Shown here piece after piece: positions 1-8,620 of a stretch of DNA of 64,000 bases (its first letter is position 1; the number at the start of each line of letters is the position of its first letter). The notes beneath the pieces were generated by a model. That model saw only the letters and a program-made list of their open reading frames with translations. It had not been told where the DNA came from and ran no database searches. Source of the DNA: JAPPHA01 sp965242975 (lineage in GTDB: Bacteria > Pseudomonadota > Alphaproteobacteria > Rhodobacterales > Rhodobacteraceae); contig CBDETS010000002.1 in the NCBI GenBank assembly GCA_965242975.1, positions 620,001 to 684,000 of the forward strand, written 5' to 3'. Position numbers and translations under genes: made by a program.

Positions 1-1124
1 ATGATATCCAGAAGCTCTTTTTTGGCGCGCTCGGCATCTTCGGGTATAAATCTATCCCAATCGCCAATCGCTGAAAGAATTGATACGTAACGCTCAATCC
101 AGTTGAAGAGAAGATGATTTTTTGTCCGGATGATCTGCAAGAAAACCATGTCGGCTGGGTTCACGTGGTCCTTGACGGGCATGAAATTCAATTTCAATGC
201 GTTCACTACACGAACGACATCACGCGGTGTTTCCAAGTATTCGTTGCACCATTGGCTAATGGCAGCAGCCAGTCGGTTTCTCGCGATTTCTTCCAGTGAC
301 GCTCCTTCAATCAACGAGTTCACTTCATCCTGCAACCAGTTGCGCAGATCAAAATTCATCGCACTTGGAACTTTGAAAGAGGCCTGGATGACCTTTTCAA
401 GGTAGGATCTGCCATTCGAAATACCGAGCGCCCGTTTCACGCTTTCTGCAATAATCTCGGGGTCGTAGGCCAGAATGTATGCGACATTTGGGAAATCGGC
501 GACCGCTTTTATCAGGCGAAGCACTTCTGCAACCTCCGAGGGATCCAAGCGGTCCAGATCATCCACGAAAATAATGATGGGACGTTTAAGTTTTTCGAGC
601 TTTTTGCGAAGGCTTTGATTGAGGTCTGCCAGTGAAGTTTCTGAAAGCTTTGATGTTTTTTGGCCGAAACGCCTCAACAATTTTGCAATTTTGCCTGAAT
701 GGGGAATCCCGCCAAACTCACCTAAATCGGCGAGTGCGGCCAACCCAGAGGAAATCTGTGAATAACGCCGGAGTAGATTCTTCGTATTGGCTCTTTCCGA
801 TTCAGGCATGTCTGCGACAATGACCGGCTCAAGATCGCCAAAGAACTGCGCCAGAAGTTCATTCCGGTTGCCTATCAACCACGGGGCAAACTTTACTACT
901 CGGGGCCCATTTTCTCGTTCCTCGAATTCTTTTAACGCCATATTGACAAGAGAGGATTTGCCTGAACCCCAGGTACCTTCGACGCCGACAACAAATCCCC
1001 GGCTCAAGTCATTTTGAAGAAATGCGTTGGCCAAATGTTGGGCGATATCTCCAAACCCAAGCTTGTCACTTTTTGCGTCAAGAAGTGGTGTGTCATCAAT
1101 TGTTTTGGCAGGGGTTTCGGTCAT
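1..1124 (-). CDS. KAP-family P-loop NTPase, 3' end outside window
   Basis: Reading from an ATG at 1124 gives about 374 open residues that run off the left edge. The Walker A loop GTWGSGKSS is at residues 50-58. A Walker B-type run, IIIFVDDLDRLDPSEV, lies near residue 185-200, with the double Asp followed by DR that is characteristic of KAP NTPases. KAP proteins are STAND-like ATPases, often plasmid-borne or membrane-linked, and some act in phage defence or exclusion; the role here is unknown. No transmembrane insertion between Walker A and B is obvious in the visible part, so it may be a soluble member. It lies just downstream of the toxin-antitoxin pair, 19 nt after the antitoxin stop, in the same direction. 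The family call is confident; the function is not. Confidence 0.85.
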   Translation of the reverse strand, partial: MTETPAKTIDDTPLLDAKSDKLGFGDIAQHLANAFLQNDLSRGFVVGVEGTWGSGKSSLVNMALKEFEERENGPRVVKFAPWLIGNRNELLAQFFGDLEPVIVADMPESERANTKNLLRRYSQISSGLAALADLGEFGGIPHSGKIAKLLRRFGQKTSKLSETSLADLNQSLRKKLEKLKRPIIIFVDDLDRLDPSEVAEVLRLIKAVADFPNVAYILAYDPEIIAESVKRALGISNGRSYLEKVIQASFKVPSAMNFDLRNWLQDEVNSLIEGASLEEIARNRLAAAISQWCNEYLETPRDVVRVVNALKLNFMPVKDHVNPADMVFLQIIRTKNHLLFNWIERYVSILSAIGDWDRFIPEDAERAKKELLDI

Positions 1125-1143
1125 AGCGTTTTGTTAAGATGCA

Positions 1144-1473
1144 TTATGCGTGAAACCCGCCATTGTGAGACAGTGCGAAAGACAAGCCTTCACGTTGCTT
1201 TAGTCGTGCGACCATACCGAGCAGATTTTCTGCACGAGGGTTGCCTTGGGCGCTGAGCATGCGCATCAGGCTTTTGGGATCTTTTTGCATGTCTTTAGCC
1301 AATGTTTCGAATCCGATAGTGGCGTTTACGTAGTCACGGAGCAACACTTTACCTGTTTCGAGATCGTCGCTGAGCAGCGCCTCTACAGCTTCACGAAACA
1401 GACCAACGCGAAACTCGGGATCCCGCTCGGCGCGTGCTTTGATTGTGGTTTTAAAATCTTTGGTCAGTGGCAT
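1144..1473 (-). CDS. HigA-like antitoxin (HTH) of a type II toxin-antitoxin pair
   Basis: A 109-aa protein starting MPLTKDFK. The longer reading frame extends into the toxin gene and is less likely. The C-terminal half holds a helix-turn-helix-like run (TIGFETLAKDMQKDPKSLMR), typical of the short antidote proteins that follow RelE/HigB-like toxins. Its start overlaps the upstream toxin stop by 23 nt, so translation is probably coupled. By family knowledge it should bind and neutralise the toxin and repress the shared promoter upstream of 1804. No other DNA-binding candidate lies beside it. Confidence 0.8.
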   Translation of the reverse strand: MPLTKDFKTTIKARAERDPEFRVGLFREAVEALLSDDLETGKVLLRDYVNATIGFETLAKDMQKDPKSLMRMLSAQGNPRAENLLGMVARLKQREGLSFALSHNGGFHA

Positions 1474-1804
1474 GTCTGTCTCCTGTCCGTTTTCGGATTT
1501 TGTAATCGTCCCAAAGTGATTTGGCCTGCTCGATGTCCTTTGACTGGCGTTTCTTTGCCCCACCGCAAAGCAGGATCACGAACTTGTCTCCATCCTGGCC
1601 GAAATAGATGCGATAGCCTGGGCCAAATGTGAGGCGCCGTTCTGAAACGCCTTGTCCGACTGGTTTTATGTCGCCGAAATTGCCGGATTCGATCCGCGCA
1701 AGCGCAGTTCTCACCTTTAGAGCTGCGGCCACATCCAGCTTGTTGAACCAATCTTCAAACGGAGCTTTTCCTTCCTCGGTAATATAAACAACAAGATTGA
1801 TCAT
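1451..1804 (-). CDS. RelE/HigB-type toxin
   Basis: 117 aa from the ATG at 1804 (MINLVVYITEEGKAPFEDW). The WF/L-D, R..L..IE.GNFGD.KPVG and Y(R)IYFGQ...VILLCGGAKKRQ pattern is that of the phage-derived Gp49-like/HigB addiction-module killer family, a RelE-fold ribosome-dependent mRNA interferase. The conserved basic tail (GGAKKRQSKDIEQAK) is intact. The gene order is toxin then antitoxin, as in hig modules. The pair probably stabilises the replicon. Confidence 0.85.
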   Translation of the reverse strand: MINLVVYITEEGKAPFEDWFNKLDVAAALKVRTALARIESGNFGDIKPVGQGVSERRLTFGPGYRIYFGQDGDKFVILLCGGAKKRQSKDIEQAKSLWDDYKIRKRTGDRHATDQRF

Positions 1805-1862
1805 AAAATATTTGGTAACGCATAGGTTACCAAATGTCAGTTGAAATCTTGCCAAAGGCCAA

Positions 1863-3026
1863 TCAATTTAGGCGCAAAGCACCCTTCAAAACCGTCCGTC
1901 CCCGATCCGCATGAAACACCTCAACCCCAAACAGCGCCGCGAATTGCCTCGTTACTTTGCGCCGCAGCAGCGCGGTCGGGAAGGGCATGGTCCAGTAATC
2001 ATTGGCCAGGATCACCACGGGCCGGGATTTGTCTTGATCTGAGGCTTCCAACTCCAAATCGACCCATCGCCAGAGGCTGAAGGCTTCGAAGCAGATCAGC
2101 CAATGCGGCTCCGGCACGGGCGCGCCAGCATCAGCGACCCGCGCAACATGGGTATTCTGTGGCCACCAGCCTCCATTGACCATCGGAATTCCGAGTGCGG
2201 CCCGGTAGACCGGCTGGGGTTCCGGACATGTCTCTGTATCGAATTGCCAAACCTCGCCCAGACCTGTCTTGCCTTGCACACCTATGAACGCCGTAATCCG
2301 TCGCTCCCGCACCATATGGCACCACCAGAAGATCGCCGCGTAATCATCATGCGGGAACATGTTTTCGCCAAGAATGATGTGATCGCCGTCCTCGACATGC
2401 GCCATGATCCGCGCCCAGTGTCGCAACTCGGTCAACGCGACATCGCCCGAGATGTCGATTTCCTCGTAAGCCGCAACCTCGCTCTCGTTTCGCGCTGAAT
2501 AATCGGCCCATGGCAGTATGAGACGCTGCAGGATCAGCAAAACCAGCAGCAACACGGAACGCGCCCCGATCCCACGCTGTATCTCGATCAGCGTCACGCA
2601 GAAGGGCAGGGCGATCAGTCCCCAAAGACCCGCGCCGGGAAGGATGGACCCGGTGACCAGAAGCGGATTGGCTGGAAAGACCGGCAGGGCGGCCAGAAGC
2701 AGCGCGGACAGACCAATCCCCAGCCAGGCGACACCAGCGCTCACCAGCATCACCATGGTGACCCCGCCGGTTGCCGCGGCCAGCGGGTGAATGCCAAGCT
2801 GGATCAGGCCCCATCCGCCAATGAGCGCGGGCCAGAGGACGTGACCCGCCACAAGAGCCTGAACAGCAAGACGCGGACGGGGGAGGGAAGGGGCAAGCAC
2901 CAGAGCGATGGCGAAGGGCAGGTAGGCAACGGGCAGGGGTACGAATTCGATCAGAACGCCTGCGCCGGCCAGCAGGCCGGATATTGCGAAGAGCAACAGG
3001 GATTGGTGCGCAGGGTGCATCATCAT
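1863..3026 (-). CDS. traB: TraB-like conjugal transfer protein (nitrilase-fold/Lnt-like)
   Basis: 387 aa from the first of two adjacent ATGs; an in-frame GTG lies 15 nt further upstream. The N-terminal ~170 residues contain several hydrophobic segments (LLLFAISGLLAGAGVLI and following). The C-terminal half resembles the carbon-nitrogen hydrolase fold of rhizobial TraB and apolipoprotein N-acyltransferase (for example HIILGENMFPHDDY and EPHWLICFEAFSLWRW). TraB of Ti/Sym plasmids promotes conjugation efficiency, but its chemistry is not established. It is directly downstream of traG (stop at 3048) in the same operon. Whether the Glu-Lys-Cys triad is complete was not established: a Cys precedes FEAF, and a candidate Glu lies in LGENMFP. 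Confidence 0.65.
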   Translation of the reverse strand: MMMHPAHQSLLLFAISGLLAGAGVLIEFVPLPVAYLPFAIALVLAPSLPRPRLAVQALVAGHVLWPALIGGWGLIQLGIHPLAAATGGVTMVMLVSAGVAWLGIGLSALLLAALPVFPANPLLVTGSILPGAGLWGLIALPFCVTLIEIQRGIGARSVLLLVLLILQRLILPWADYSARNESEVAAYEEIDISGDVALTELRHWARIMAHVEDGDHIILGENMFPHDDYAAIFWWCHMVRERRITAFIGVQGKTGLGEVWQFDTETCPEPQPVYRAALGIPMVNGGWWPQNTHVARVADAGAPVPEPHWLICFEAFSLWRWVDLELEASDQDKSRPVVILANDYWTMPFPTALLRRKVTRQFAALFGVEVFHADRGRTVLKGALRLN

Positions 3027-3047
3027 CCGGCCAGCGCCCACGCCCGG

Positions 3048-5129
3048 TCAGGGCTTCGCGCGCGGCCTGGGGTTCGGCCCTTTTGGTGTCGCGGCCTTCG
3101 TCAGCACCCCCCTGTTGCCGCTCCGGTTCTGTTTTGCATGCTGTTTCCCGTCTCCGGCCCGCTTCCTGCCGTCATAGCTTTTCTTCTTGGCCTTGTCGGG
3201 TTTGAATGGCGTGACGTGCTGCCATTCATCGCGGCGGAAACTGAGAGCCTTGCCGCAGATCAGCGGATCCTCGCCTTTGTAGAAGATCAGGACGGCATCC
3301 TTTTCCAGCTTGCGGACCTGTTCCGGCCGCATCAGGCTGGCCCGTTGCCGGTTGATGCTCTTCGTCTTGTTGTCGTTGGGAGTGCCGATGCCGAAGCCGC
3401 GCATGCCGGTGGAGGTGGAGCGGTTTTCGACATCGACCGTGTATTCGCCGATCATGCGCGATATGACGGCCTGGTCATCCACATCGTCCGTGCCCGCAAA
3501 GACGCGGGCCGCGACGGAATTGTTCCAGGCGCGAACGCTCTCCTTACCATAGGCCTGTTCGAGTAGCCCGGTGGACTGGAAGATCAGCATGAGGTGCAGC
3601 CCGCGCTTGCGCATGGTGTCGCGGATCAGTTCGAAGCCCTGAAGGCGACCGACCTGGTAGGCTTCGTCCACGATCATCAAACGCTCGATACCGTCCCGGC
3701 TTTCGTTGACGCAATAGACGATGGCTCCGAGGATGGCGCGGACCATGCCGGGGAAGGATTTCAGGTCGTTGATCGGAAAGCGGATATAGACATCCGTTCT
3801 GGGTGCCAGAAGCTCTGGAACGTATCCGGGTTCGCTGTCCAGCATGTTGCACATTTCGGGGAAAGAAGACCAGTTGAGCGCTTGCTTCAGGTTGGTTTGC
3901 AGGTTCGAGAAGTTCCTGCTGTCCATCTCGGCATAGGATTTGAGCCTGTCCCGTACGGATTCAGACGTTCTGGAATCCGTCGTGATCACCTCGACGTGTT
4001 TCTTGAATGCATCTTCGGCCAACGACAGCTTCTGGTAGAGATCCCTGAACACCTGCGTGGAATTGCCCGTCACAACATACTCCAGCAATCCCGATATGAG
4101 GTTCGCCCCTTCACTGGCGTAGAACTGGGAATACTCGCTCTTCATCGCATCCTGCCGACCGACAAGATTGTCGGCGAGATGCATGTAGGCGATGCTGGAG
4201 GCGTCGAGCCAGGGCCTGAGCAGTTCGATCAGATCGACTCCGTGGCCGGCCTCGATGACGCGGGCCTGGAAGCCCATGTCCGCGCGCGCCCTGGCGACGG
4301 CCTCGTAGATCTCGTGCTGGGGGTCCATGAAGATGATCGGGTGGTGATAGGTCAGCGCGGTGGGAAAGACGATCCCGGCGGTCTTGCCGCTGCCGGTGCC
4401 CGCGAAGACAAGCGAATGCCCGCCCGCAAATTCCGTGCTCAAGGTGACCAGTTCCGCCTTGCCGCCCTCACCCCAGGTGCTCTTGTCGCCGGGGTCGTAT
4501 TTCTTCGGGTTCCTGCGCGGGTCGTAATCTTCACCCAGCACGATACCGTCAGGATCGCCCACCGTGTCCCGGATGTCCCGCCACTCCGCCCATTTGGCAT
4601 CGCCGAAGACGGTTTCCTTCGAGCGATACCGGTTTGTGGCCCCGTGCTGACGGGCGCGGCGCAACTCGCGCAGCGGCAGTTCGAGAAAGCTGAACGTCAT
4701 CAAGGCCGCCGCAAAGGCCAGCATGAGGCCGGTGCCGGAGAGCCATGCGATGGACACCCATGTGTCATGGCGGGGGTCGGAGGCCGCGAGACTGTCGGTC
4801 ATGTAGAGCCAGAGCACCCGGATGTCCCAGAATGCGCCCGGTGCGAGATACCATTGCGGCCCGTTGATGCCGATGCCGAAGGCCAGCCCGGCCCCGATCA
4901 GGCCGATCATCAGGGTGACGCGGTTATGTTCCCGTGGAAGCAGGGCCACCAGCAGGCAGAACAGAATGGCCAGGCCCAGCCCGATCCAGCGCCACGGCAC
5001 GCCGGTGCCGCCCAGACCGGTGACCGGGTCCTCCCACATGATGAGGGCCGCGCGCACAAGCCAGCAGACCGGCAGGGCGAACAGGCCGAAGGCAATGGCT
5101 TCGCAGAGTTTCAGAGTCTCGCGGTTCAT
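3048..5129 (-). CDS. traG: TraG/VirD4-type conjugative coupling protein
   Basis: 693 aa from MNRETLKLCE. The N-terminus has several membrane segments (two near residues 10-60 and further ones near 70-160), followed by a cytoplasmic ATPase. Walker A is FAGTGSGKTAGIVFPTAL and Walker B is MIVDEAYQVGRL, with MDPQHE following Walker A and a FQS motif (LMLIFQSTG) after Walker B, as in T4CPs. This protein docks the relaxosome to the Trb channel. Its start overlaps the stop of the DUF5131 gene (ATGA at 5126-5129). No truncation is visible. The relaxase that should be its partner is not in this window. Confidence 0.95.
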   Translation of the reverse strand: MNRETLKLCEAIAFGLFALPVCWLVRAALIMWEDPVTGLGGTGVPWRWIGLGLAILFCLLVALLPREHNRVTLMIGLIGAGLAFGIGINGPQWYLAPGAFWDIRVLWLYMTDSLAASDPRHDTWVSIAWLSGTGLMLAFAAALMTFSFLELPLRELRRARQHGATNRYRSKETVFGDAKWAEWRDIRDTVGDPDGIVLGEDYDPRRNPKKYDPGDKSTWGEGGKAELVTLSTEFAGGHSLVFAGTGSGKTAGIVFPTALTYHHPIIFMDPQHEIYEAVARARADMGFQARVIEAGHGVDLIELLRPWLDASSIAYMHLADNLVGRQDAMKSEYSQFYASEGANLISGLLEYVVTGNSTQVFRDLYQKLSLAEDAFKKHVEVITTDSRTSESVRDRLKSYAEMDSRNFSNLQTNLKQALNWSSFPEMCNMLDSEPGYVPELLAPRTDVYIRFPINDLKSFPGMVRAILGAIVYCVNESRDGIERLMIVDEAYQVGRLQGFELIRDTMRKRGLHLMLIFQSTGLLEQAYGKESVRAWNNSVAARVFAGTDDVDDQAVISRMIGEYTVDVENRSTSTGMRGFGIGTPNDNKTKSINRQRASLMRPEQVRKLEKDAVLIFYKGEDPLICGKALSFRRDEWQHVTPFKPDKAKKKSYDGRKRAGDGKQHAKQNRSGNRGVLTKAATPKGPNPRPRAKP

Positions 5130-5944
5130 GATGGTTTCTCCTGTTCTGGCGGGCCGGCCGCAGCGGTGGCGGGGGATATGCGTGCGCCCTGGCGCAGCCG
5201 TCTCCGGATGGGGTCCGGGACGATCGCCCAGGGAAAGCCGTTCCATTCCCGGCCATCCAGTTCGCGGCCACCGGATTTCGGCCTCGGCCCGCCCCACTGC
5301 TTGAAAAAGAACGCCACCCCGTCCCGATGGCAGATGTCGCGTATTTCAAGCGCCCAGTCCGGGCGCATCGGGCGGGCTCCGGGTCCGCTTTCACCCCCGA
5401 CGATCGCCCATGCGATGTCGGTCAGATCAATTGGACCGACGGAGGCGAGAAGCGGTTCGAAGGAGATGAAGCGGGCCCCGGCGTTGATGGCCCCGAGATG
5501 GCGGATACGGTTGGCATGAGCCGCGTCCTCCACCGAGACGCCGAGCCAGATATGGGTGGGGGCAGGGCCGCCGTCATAGCGGTCCCGCACATAGCTGCGC
5601 ATCAACGAACTGCGTTTGGTCAGAACCTGATAGATGTGCCGGTCGGTCCGCTCCATGACCTCGAACACCTGATCGATATAGGGGCGGGGGATGTCCTTGT
5701 GGAAGAGATCGCTCATCGAGTTGACGAACACCATGCGCGGGGTCTTCCAGGTGGCGGGCTGTGTGAGCCGGTTCGGCCAGAGCCGCAGGTCGAAGCCTTG
5801 CTCATAGGCGTGTCCGGATAGGCCGCGCCAGCGCTCGGCGAACCGTTCCGCATAGCAATTGTCGCATCCTGCCCCGATTTTGCCGCATCCGGTCACGGGG
5901 TTCCATGTCGCGTCGGTCCATTCGATCGCGGTTGCCTGCCCCAT
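5126..5944 (-). CDS. DUF5131 (phage Gp37/Gp68-like) protein
   Basis: 272 aa starting MGQATAIEWTDATWNPVTGC. It has three closely spaced cysteines, CGKIGAGCDNCYAERFAERW, typical of DUF5131, a family with a radical-SAM/TIM-barrel-like fold and metal-binding Cys. Other matching blocks are FVNSMSDLFHKD, YQVLTKR, WLGVSVED, FEPLL and WAIVGGESG. The family is found in phages and mobile elements, often beside three-Cys-motif partner proteins; its activity is not established. Here it is translationally coupled to traG, which is an unusual place and suggests a role in transfer or host evasion. A TcmP partner is not visible nearby. Confidence 0.85.
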   Translation of the reverse strand: MGQATAIEWTDATWNPVTGCGKIGAGCDNCYAERFAERWRGLSGHAYEQGFDLRLWPNRLTQPATWKTPRMVFVNSMSDLFHKDIPRPYIDQVFEVMERTDRHIYQVLTKRSSLMRSYVRDRYDGGPAPTHIWLGVSVEDAAHANRIRHLGAINAGARFISFEPLLASVGPIDLTDIAWAIVGGESGPGARPMRPDWALEIRDICHRDGVAFFFKQWGGPRPKSGGRELDGREWNGFPWAIVPDPIRRRLRQGARISPATAAAGPPEQEKPS

Positions 5945-5953
5945 GATGGCCTC

Positions 5954-6424
5954 CTACTTCAGAAACTCCGCCAGCAGGTCCTTGTTGGCCTTTGCGACCT
6001 TTGCGTCGCGGTGCTGGTCGAGGAATTTCTCCAGTTCGGGCTGCATCTCGGCCTTCAGGTCGGGCTTGTGCTCGAACTGGGCGATGAGGAAGGAGCCGAG
6101 CAGGATCTTGCGCCGGGCATCCAGCCTGCGTTCCTCCGCCGTGGATTTGCGTTTGAGCGTGGTCATTTTCACCTCCAGCTGTCTGAGTTGCGATGCCTTC
6201 ACCTGTCCCTCCAGCGCGGAGGCGAACAGGCGTTCCAGTTCGGCGGTCCTGAAGCGCCGACTGAACACCCCCGCCTTGCGCGCCACCCGGATGAGCCGGG
6301 CCTCTTCCCGCGCCCTGACCCGCGCGATATCACCTTCCAGCGCGTCCAGGCGTTCCGCGACAGAGCGTCTCGGCCCCTGCCTGCGCCTCTTGCGCCGATC
6401 AGCTTTGTGCGTCTTCTCAGCCAT
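5954..6424 (-). CDS. Relaxosome accessory-like protein (TraC/TraD/MobC type)
   Basis: 156 aa. A very basic N-terminus (ADRRKRRRQGPRR) is followed by a predicted coiled-coil region. The C-terminal motif, KSTAEERRLDARRKILLGSF, resembles the RRxDTRRKILIGA block of alphaproteobacterial mobilisation proteins (PF07820/PF06412-like). Such proteins bind oriT DNA or the relaxase. It is 9 nt upstream of the DUF5131 start and overlaps the next gene upstream by 8 nt. The family assignment rests on this motif alone. Confidence 0.6.
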   Translation of the reverse strand: MAEKTHKADRRKRRRQGPRRSVAERLDALEGDIARVRAREEARLIRVARKAGVFSRRFRTAELERLFASALEGQVKASQLRQLEVKMTTLKRKSTAEERRLDARRKILLGSFLIAQFEHKPDLKAEMQPELEKFLDQHRDAKVAKANKDLLAEFLK

Positions 6425-6707
6425 TGTCCTCCACCTCGGCAGAGTCCGCCTCGATATGTGCCGCGTCCTTCAGCCCCGCGCTGACTTCCCAGCGGTGCCT
6501 CATCAGGGCGCAGAGCAATTCGGCGTCGTAGAGCGCATCGAGCGGGCCGCGCTGTGCAAGCTGCCGGATGGCCTGCTTCAGCCAGGGCGACACCTCCGGG
6601 TCGTTCTGCAGGGCGATCAGCATGTCCCGCGACCAGCGCACCGCCAGGTTCGTTCCCGAGCCCTGCATCCGTTCGGCCGGCTGCTTTTTCCTGGTGTTCG
6701 GGGTCAT
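6417..6707 (-). CDS. Small conserved protein, tandem paralogue A
   Basis: 96 aa from MTPNTRKKQP. It shares a block with the next gene upstream: residues NDPEVSPWLKQAIRQLA and then LDALYDAELLCALM align with SDPTLSGWMKDAIVAMA and PEEALRDAETLHALM, so the two arose by tandem duplication. It is charged, with no signal peptide or membrane segment. Its position beside coupling and mobilisation proteins suggests a relaxosome role, but I do not recognise the family. The start was chosen because it overlaps the preceding stop by ATGA. Confidence 0.65.
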   Translation of the reverse strand: MTPNTRKKQPAERMQGSGTNLAVRWSRDMLIALQNDPEVSPWLKQAIRQLAQRGPLDALYDAELLCALMRHRWEVSAGLKDAAHIEADSAEVEDNG

Positions 6708-7018
6708 TGCGGGCTGTCCTTTTGCTGCCGTGTCCCGTGTGTTTTCATGCGCTGCTCCCCGAGCTTGTCCATGTGCTTTTTCCACCGTTGCGTCATCAGG
6801 GCATGGAGTGTTTCAGCATCCCGCAGAGCTTCTTCCGGGTCACGTTTCGCCATCGCAACGATGGCGTCCTTCATCCAGCCGCTGAGGGTGGGGTCGCTCA
6901 TCAGCGCGCGCACCGCGTCGGGCGTCCAGCGTATCTCGGTTGCGATGTCCGTTTCGGGCAGCAGGTGGTCGAGATCGGTTGCTTCGTTGGGTCTTTCGGT
7001 CTGGTCTTCCCGTGCCAT
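6704..7018 (-). CDS. Small conserved protein, tandem paralogue B
   Basis: 104 aa from MAREDQTERP; it is the paralogue of the gene at 6417-6707 (shared DP..S.W(M/L)K.AI..(M/L)A..(D)P..AL.DAE.L.ALM..RW pattern). Predicted largely helical, acidic N-terminus, basic C-terminus ending QQKDSPQ. It overlaps its downstream paralogue by ATGA. Function unknown; likely a cytoplasmic transfer accessory protein. Confidence 0.65.
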   Translation of the reverse strand: MAREDQTERPNEATDLDHLLPETDIATEIRWTPDAVRALMSDPTLSGWMKDAIVAMAKRDPEEALRDAETLHALMTQRWKKHMDKLGEQRMKTHGTRQQKDSPQ

Positions 7019-7034
7019 GCCGGTCTCCCAATTC

Positions 7035-7904
7035 CTAATTCTGCGCATAAGGGTCGCGCTCGAAAACAAGGACGCGCGAGGGGCCGAGCGGCCCGCCGGT
7101 GATGGTCCGGGGACTGAGGGGGCGGGTTGAGGTGCGGCGGATATCCTCGATGGGCGTCACGCGAACACCGGGCATTGAGGACGTGGCCCGCGCGGGTGAT
7201 GGTCCGGACCGCGTGACCACGGCCTGATCGGCATTCCACCCGGTGGGGTTTCTCAGCACCGCAAGGAAGGCTTCCGGCGTGGTCAGGGCGCGGTTGCGCA
7301 CGCCTTTTGCGGTGCGATGGGCCGATTGCCCGGCGCGCGGTCCCGACAGCAGCGGAAGCGCCGCCCATTCCAGCGCCAGCGCATTGCCCATGGCGACATA
7401 GGCCCGGCTCCCGGGGTTCCAGCCCCGCCGCCGCATCAGCGCCGCCGCCATGGCGTTCTGCAATTCAGGACTGAATCTCTCCTCGCCGGTCAGTCCCATG
7501 TTAGGCAGGAGATAGCCGCGCAGGGTGTCTTCCATGATCTGGAACCGCCCGGCGGCTTCCGACCGCGACCGGGCGTCGATGCTCTCCTGCCAGGCCAGCA
7601 CCTCGTTCACCGTCATGGAGGTGAGCGGCTTCGGCGGCGGCGCGGCGGCATAATGGGAATACGCGTCATAGCCACCGGGCGCTTCCAGCGACCCTATGAA
7701 CTCCAGCATCCCGGCGGTGCGCGGATCGGGCCGCTCAATGCCGGTCTGCGCACAGGCGGGCAGGGCGAGGCAAAGAAGCGCAAGGAGGACGTGAACAGGT
7801 TGAAACAGACGGTGAGAATACCTGGCCTTGCGTCGGTTGGGGCGTCGGTCCGGGCGGTGTTCGGAATTCGATTGCGAATTTTGCCCGGCTGCGATTGAAC
7901 ACAT
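7035..7904 (-). CDS. Secreted lysozyme-like (GH104-type) protein, VirB1-like
   Basis: 289 aa from the ATG at 7904, preceded by GGGAGAGAGG. The longer open frame upstream is antisense to a plus-strand gene. After a basic N-terminus comes a hydrophobic export segment (VHVLLALLCLALPACAQ). The domain then has FIGSLEAPGGYDAYSHY with the putative catalytic Glu, and RSRSEAAGRFQIMEDTLRGY, which resembles the AAGRYQ block of GH104 endolysins and lytic transglycosylases. It probably opens peptidoglycan for the transfer channel. The last ~70 residues are a Ser/Thr/Pro/Arg-rich tail. The domain is closely related to the N-terminal half of the 9853-11334 protein. Confidence 0.8.
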   Translation of the reverse strand: MCSIAAGQNSQSNSEHRPDRRPNRRKARYSHRLFQPVHVLLALLCLALPACAQTGIERPDPRTAGMLEFIGSLEAPGGYDAYSHYAAAPPPKPLTSMTVNEVLAWQESIDARSRSEAAGRFQIMEDTLRGYLLPNMGLTGEERFSPELQNAMAAALMRRRGWNPGSRAYVAMGNALALEWAALPLLSGPRAGQSAHRTAKGVRNRALTTPEAFLAVLRNPTGWNADQAVVTRSGPSPARATSSMPGVRVTPIEDIRRTSTRPLSPRTITGGPLGPSRVLVFERDPYAQN

Positions 7905-8060
7905 GACCGGATCGCCTCTCTCCCTGCGGGGGCAATGCCCGACCAACGCATGCAGCCTCTTCACCGCAAAGATTCCTTCCGGCATCGGGGAGCCTGTCTG
8001 CGCAGCGCGCCTTGCGAAACAGCGCGGTTGTGCGCATGGCCCACGTCCGTCAGAGTTATA

Positions 8061-8099
8061 CGTCATCTTGTGCAACTGGATGGAGCGAAGCAGATGACG
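8061..8099 (+). promoter_or_regulatory. Stem-loop occluding the start codon of the 8094 gene
   Basis: CGTCATCT (8061-8068) pairs perfectly with AGATGACG (8092-8099), which contains the ATG at 8094. The 23-nt loop holds the ribosome binding site GGATGGAG and the sequence GCAACTGGA. It is one of several plus-strand leaders in this window with a stem that masks an SD or start codon. Confidence 0.5.
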
Positions 8100-8618
8100 C
8101 AGCCTGCGCCGGCCCCTGTTCACAGTTTCTTTGCCGCCTTCCTGGCAAACCCGGATTCGAAAGGCTTCGGGGTGTTTCTCGTCAACTTGCTGGAACTGGA
8201 ATTGAGCCGGGCGGAACATGGCGTCCTGTCCGACCCGCCTGCGGTGGCGGTGGGCGGAGGACTTGATGTTTACAAGTCGGATATCACCCAAACCCGCCGC
8301 GCCCTGAAACTCGCCAACCGCACCGGTATGCCCCGGTACGACCAGATCGACCTGCGATATTACTGGCTCAAGCTGTTTGGCAACCGTGTTGCGGTCGAAC
8401 GCGGCCTTCCCGTCGGGGGTCGGCCTGCGCTCCGTCATGTCGCGGCCTTGCGGATGGGCCTTGCCTTGAAAGACGCGGAAGCCTGGTCCGACGAGACGCT
8501 CTTCAAACAGTATACGCAAACGGTGCTGCGGGACGAATGGGACTATGGCGGCCTCCGGTTTCGCACCCCGGGACATGACCGACCAGCGGGGTCTACCGAC
8601 GCATCGAATGAGACCTGA
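8094..8618 (+). CDS. Orphan antisense cassette protein, family X copy 1
   Basis: 174 aa from MTQPAPAPVH, with GGAGCGAAGCAG just upstream. No signal peptide or membrane segment. It is clearly homologous to the 8952-9449 product (shared VHSFFA.FLANPD, N.LELEL.RA, VLSDPP, SDIT, RLAVER.LP.GG and AWSD blocks) and more distantly to the 41378-41980 product. I do not recognise the family. It lies antisense to the minus-strand transfer operon, between the GH104 gene and a small basic ORF. Codon use is GC-rich like its neighbours, so it is not a recent foreign arrival. Confidence 0.8.
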   Translation: MTQPAPAPVHSFFAAFLANPDSKGFGVFLVNLLELELSRAEHGVLSDPPAVAVGGGLDVYKSDITQTRRALKLANRTGMPRYDQIDLRYYWLKLFGNRVAVERGLPVGGRPALRHVAALRMGLALKDAEAWSDETLFKQYTQTVLRDEWDYGGLRFRTPGHDRPAGSTDASNET

Positions 8619-8620
8619 TC

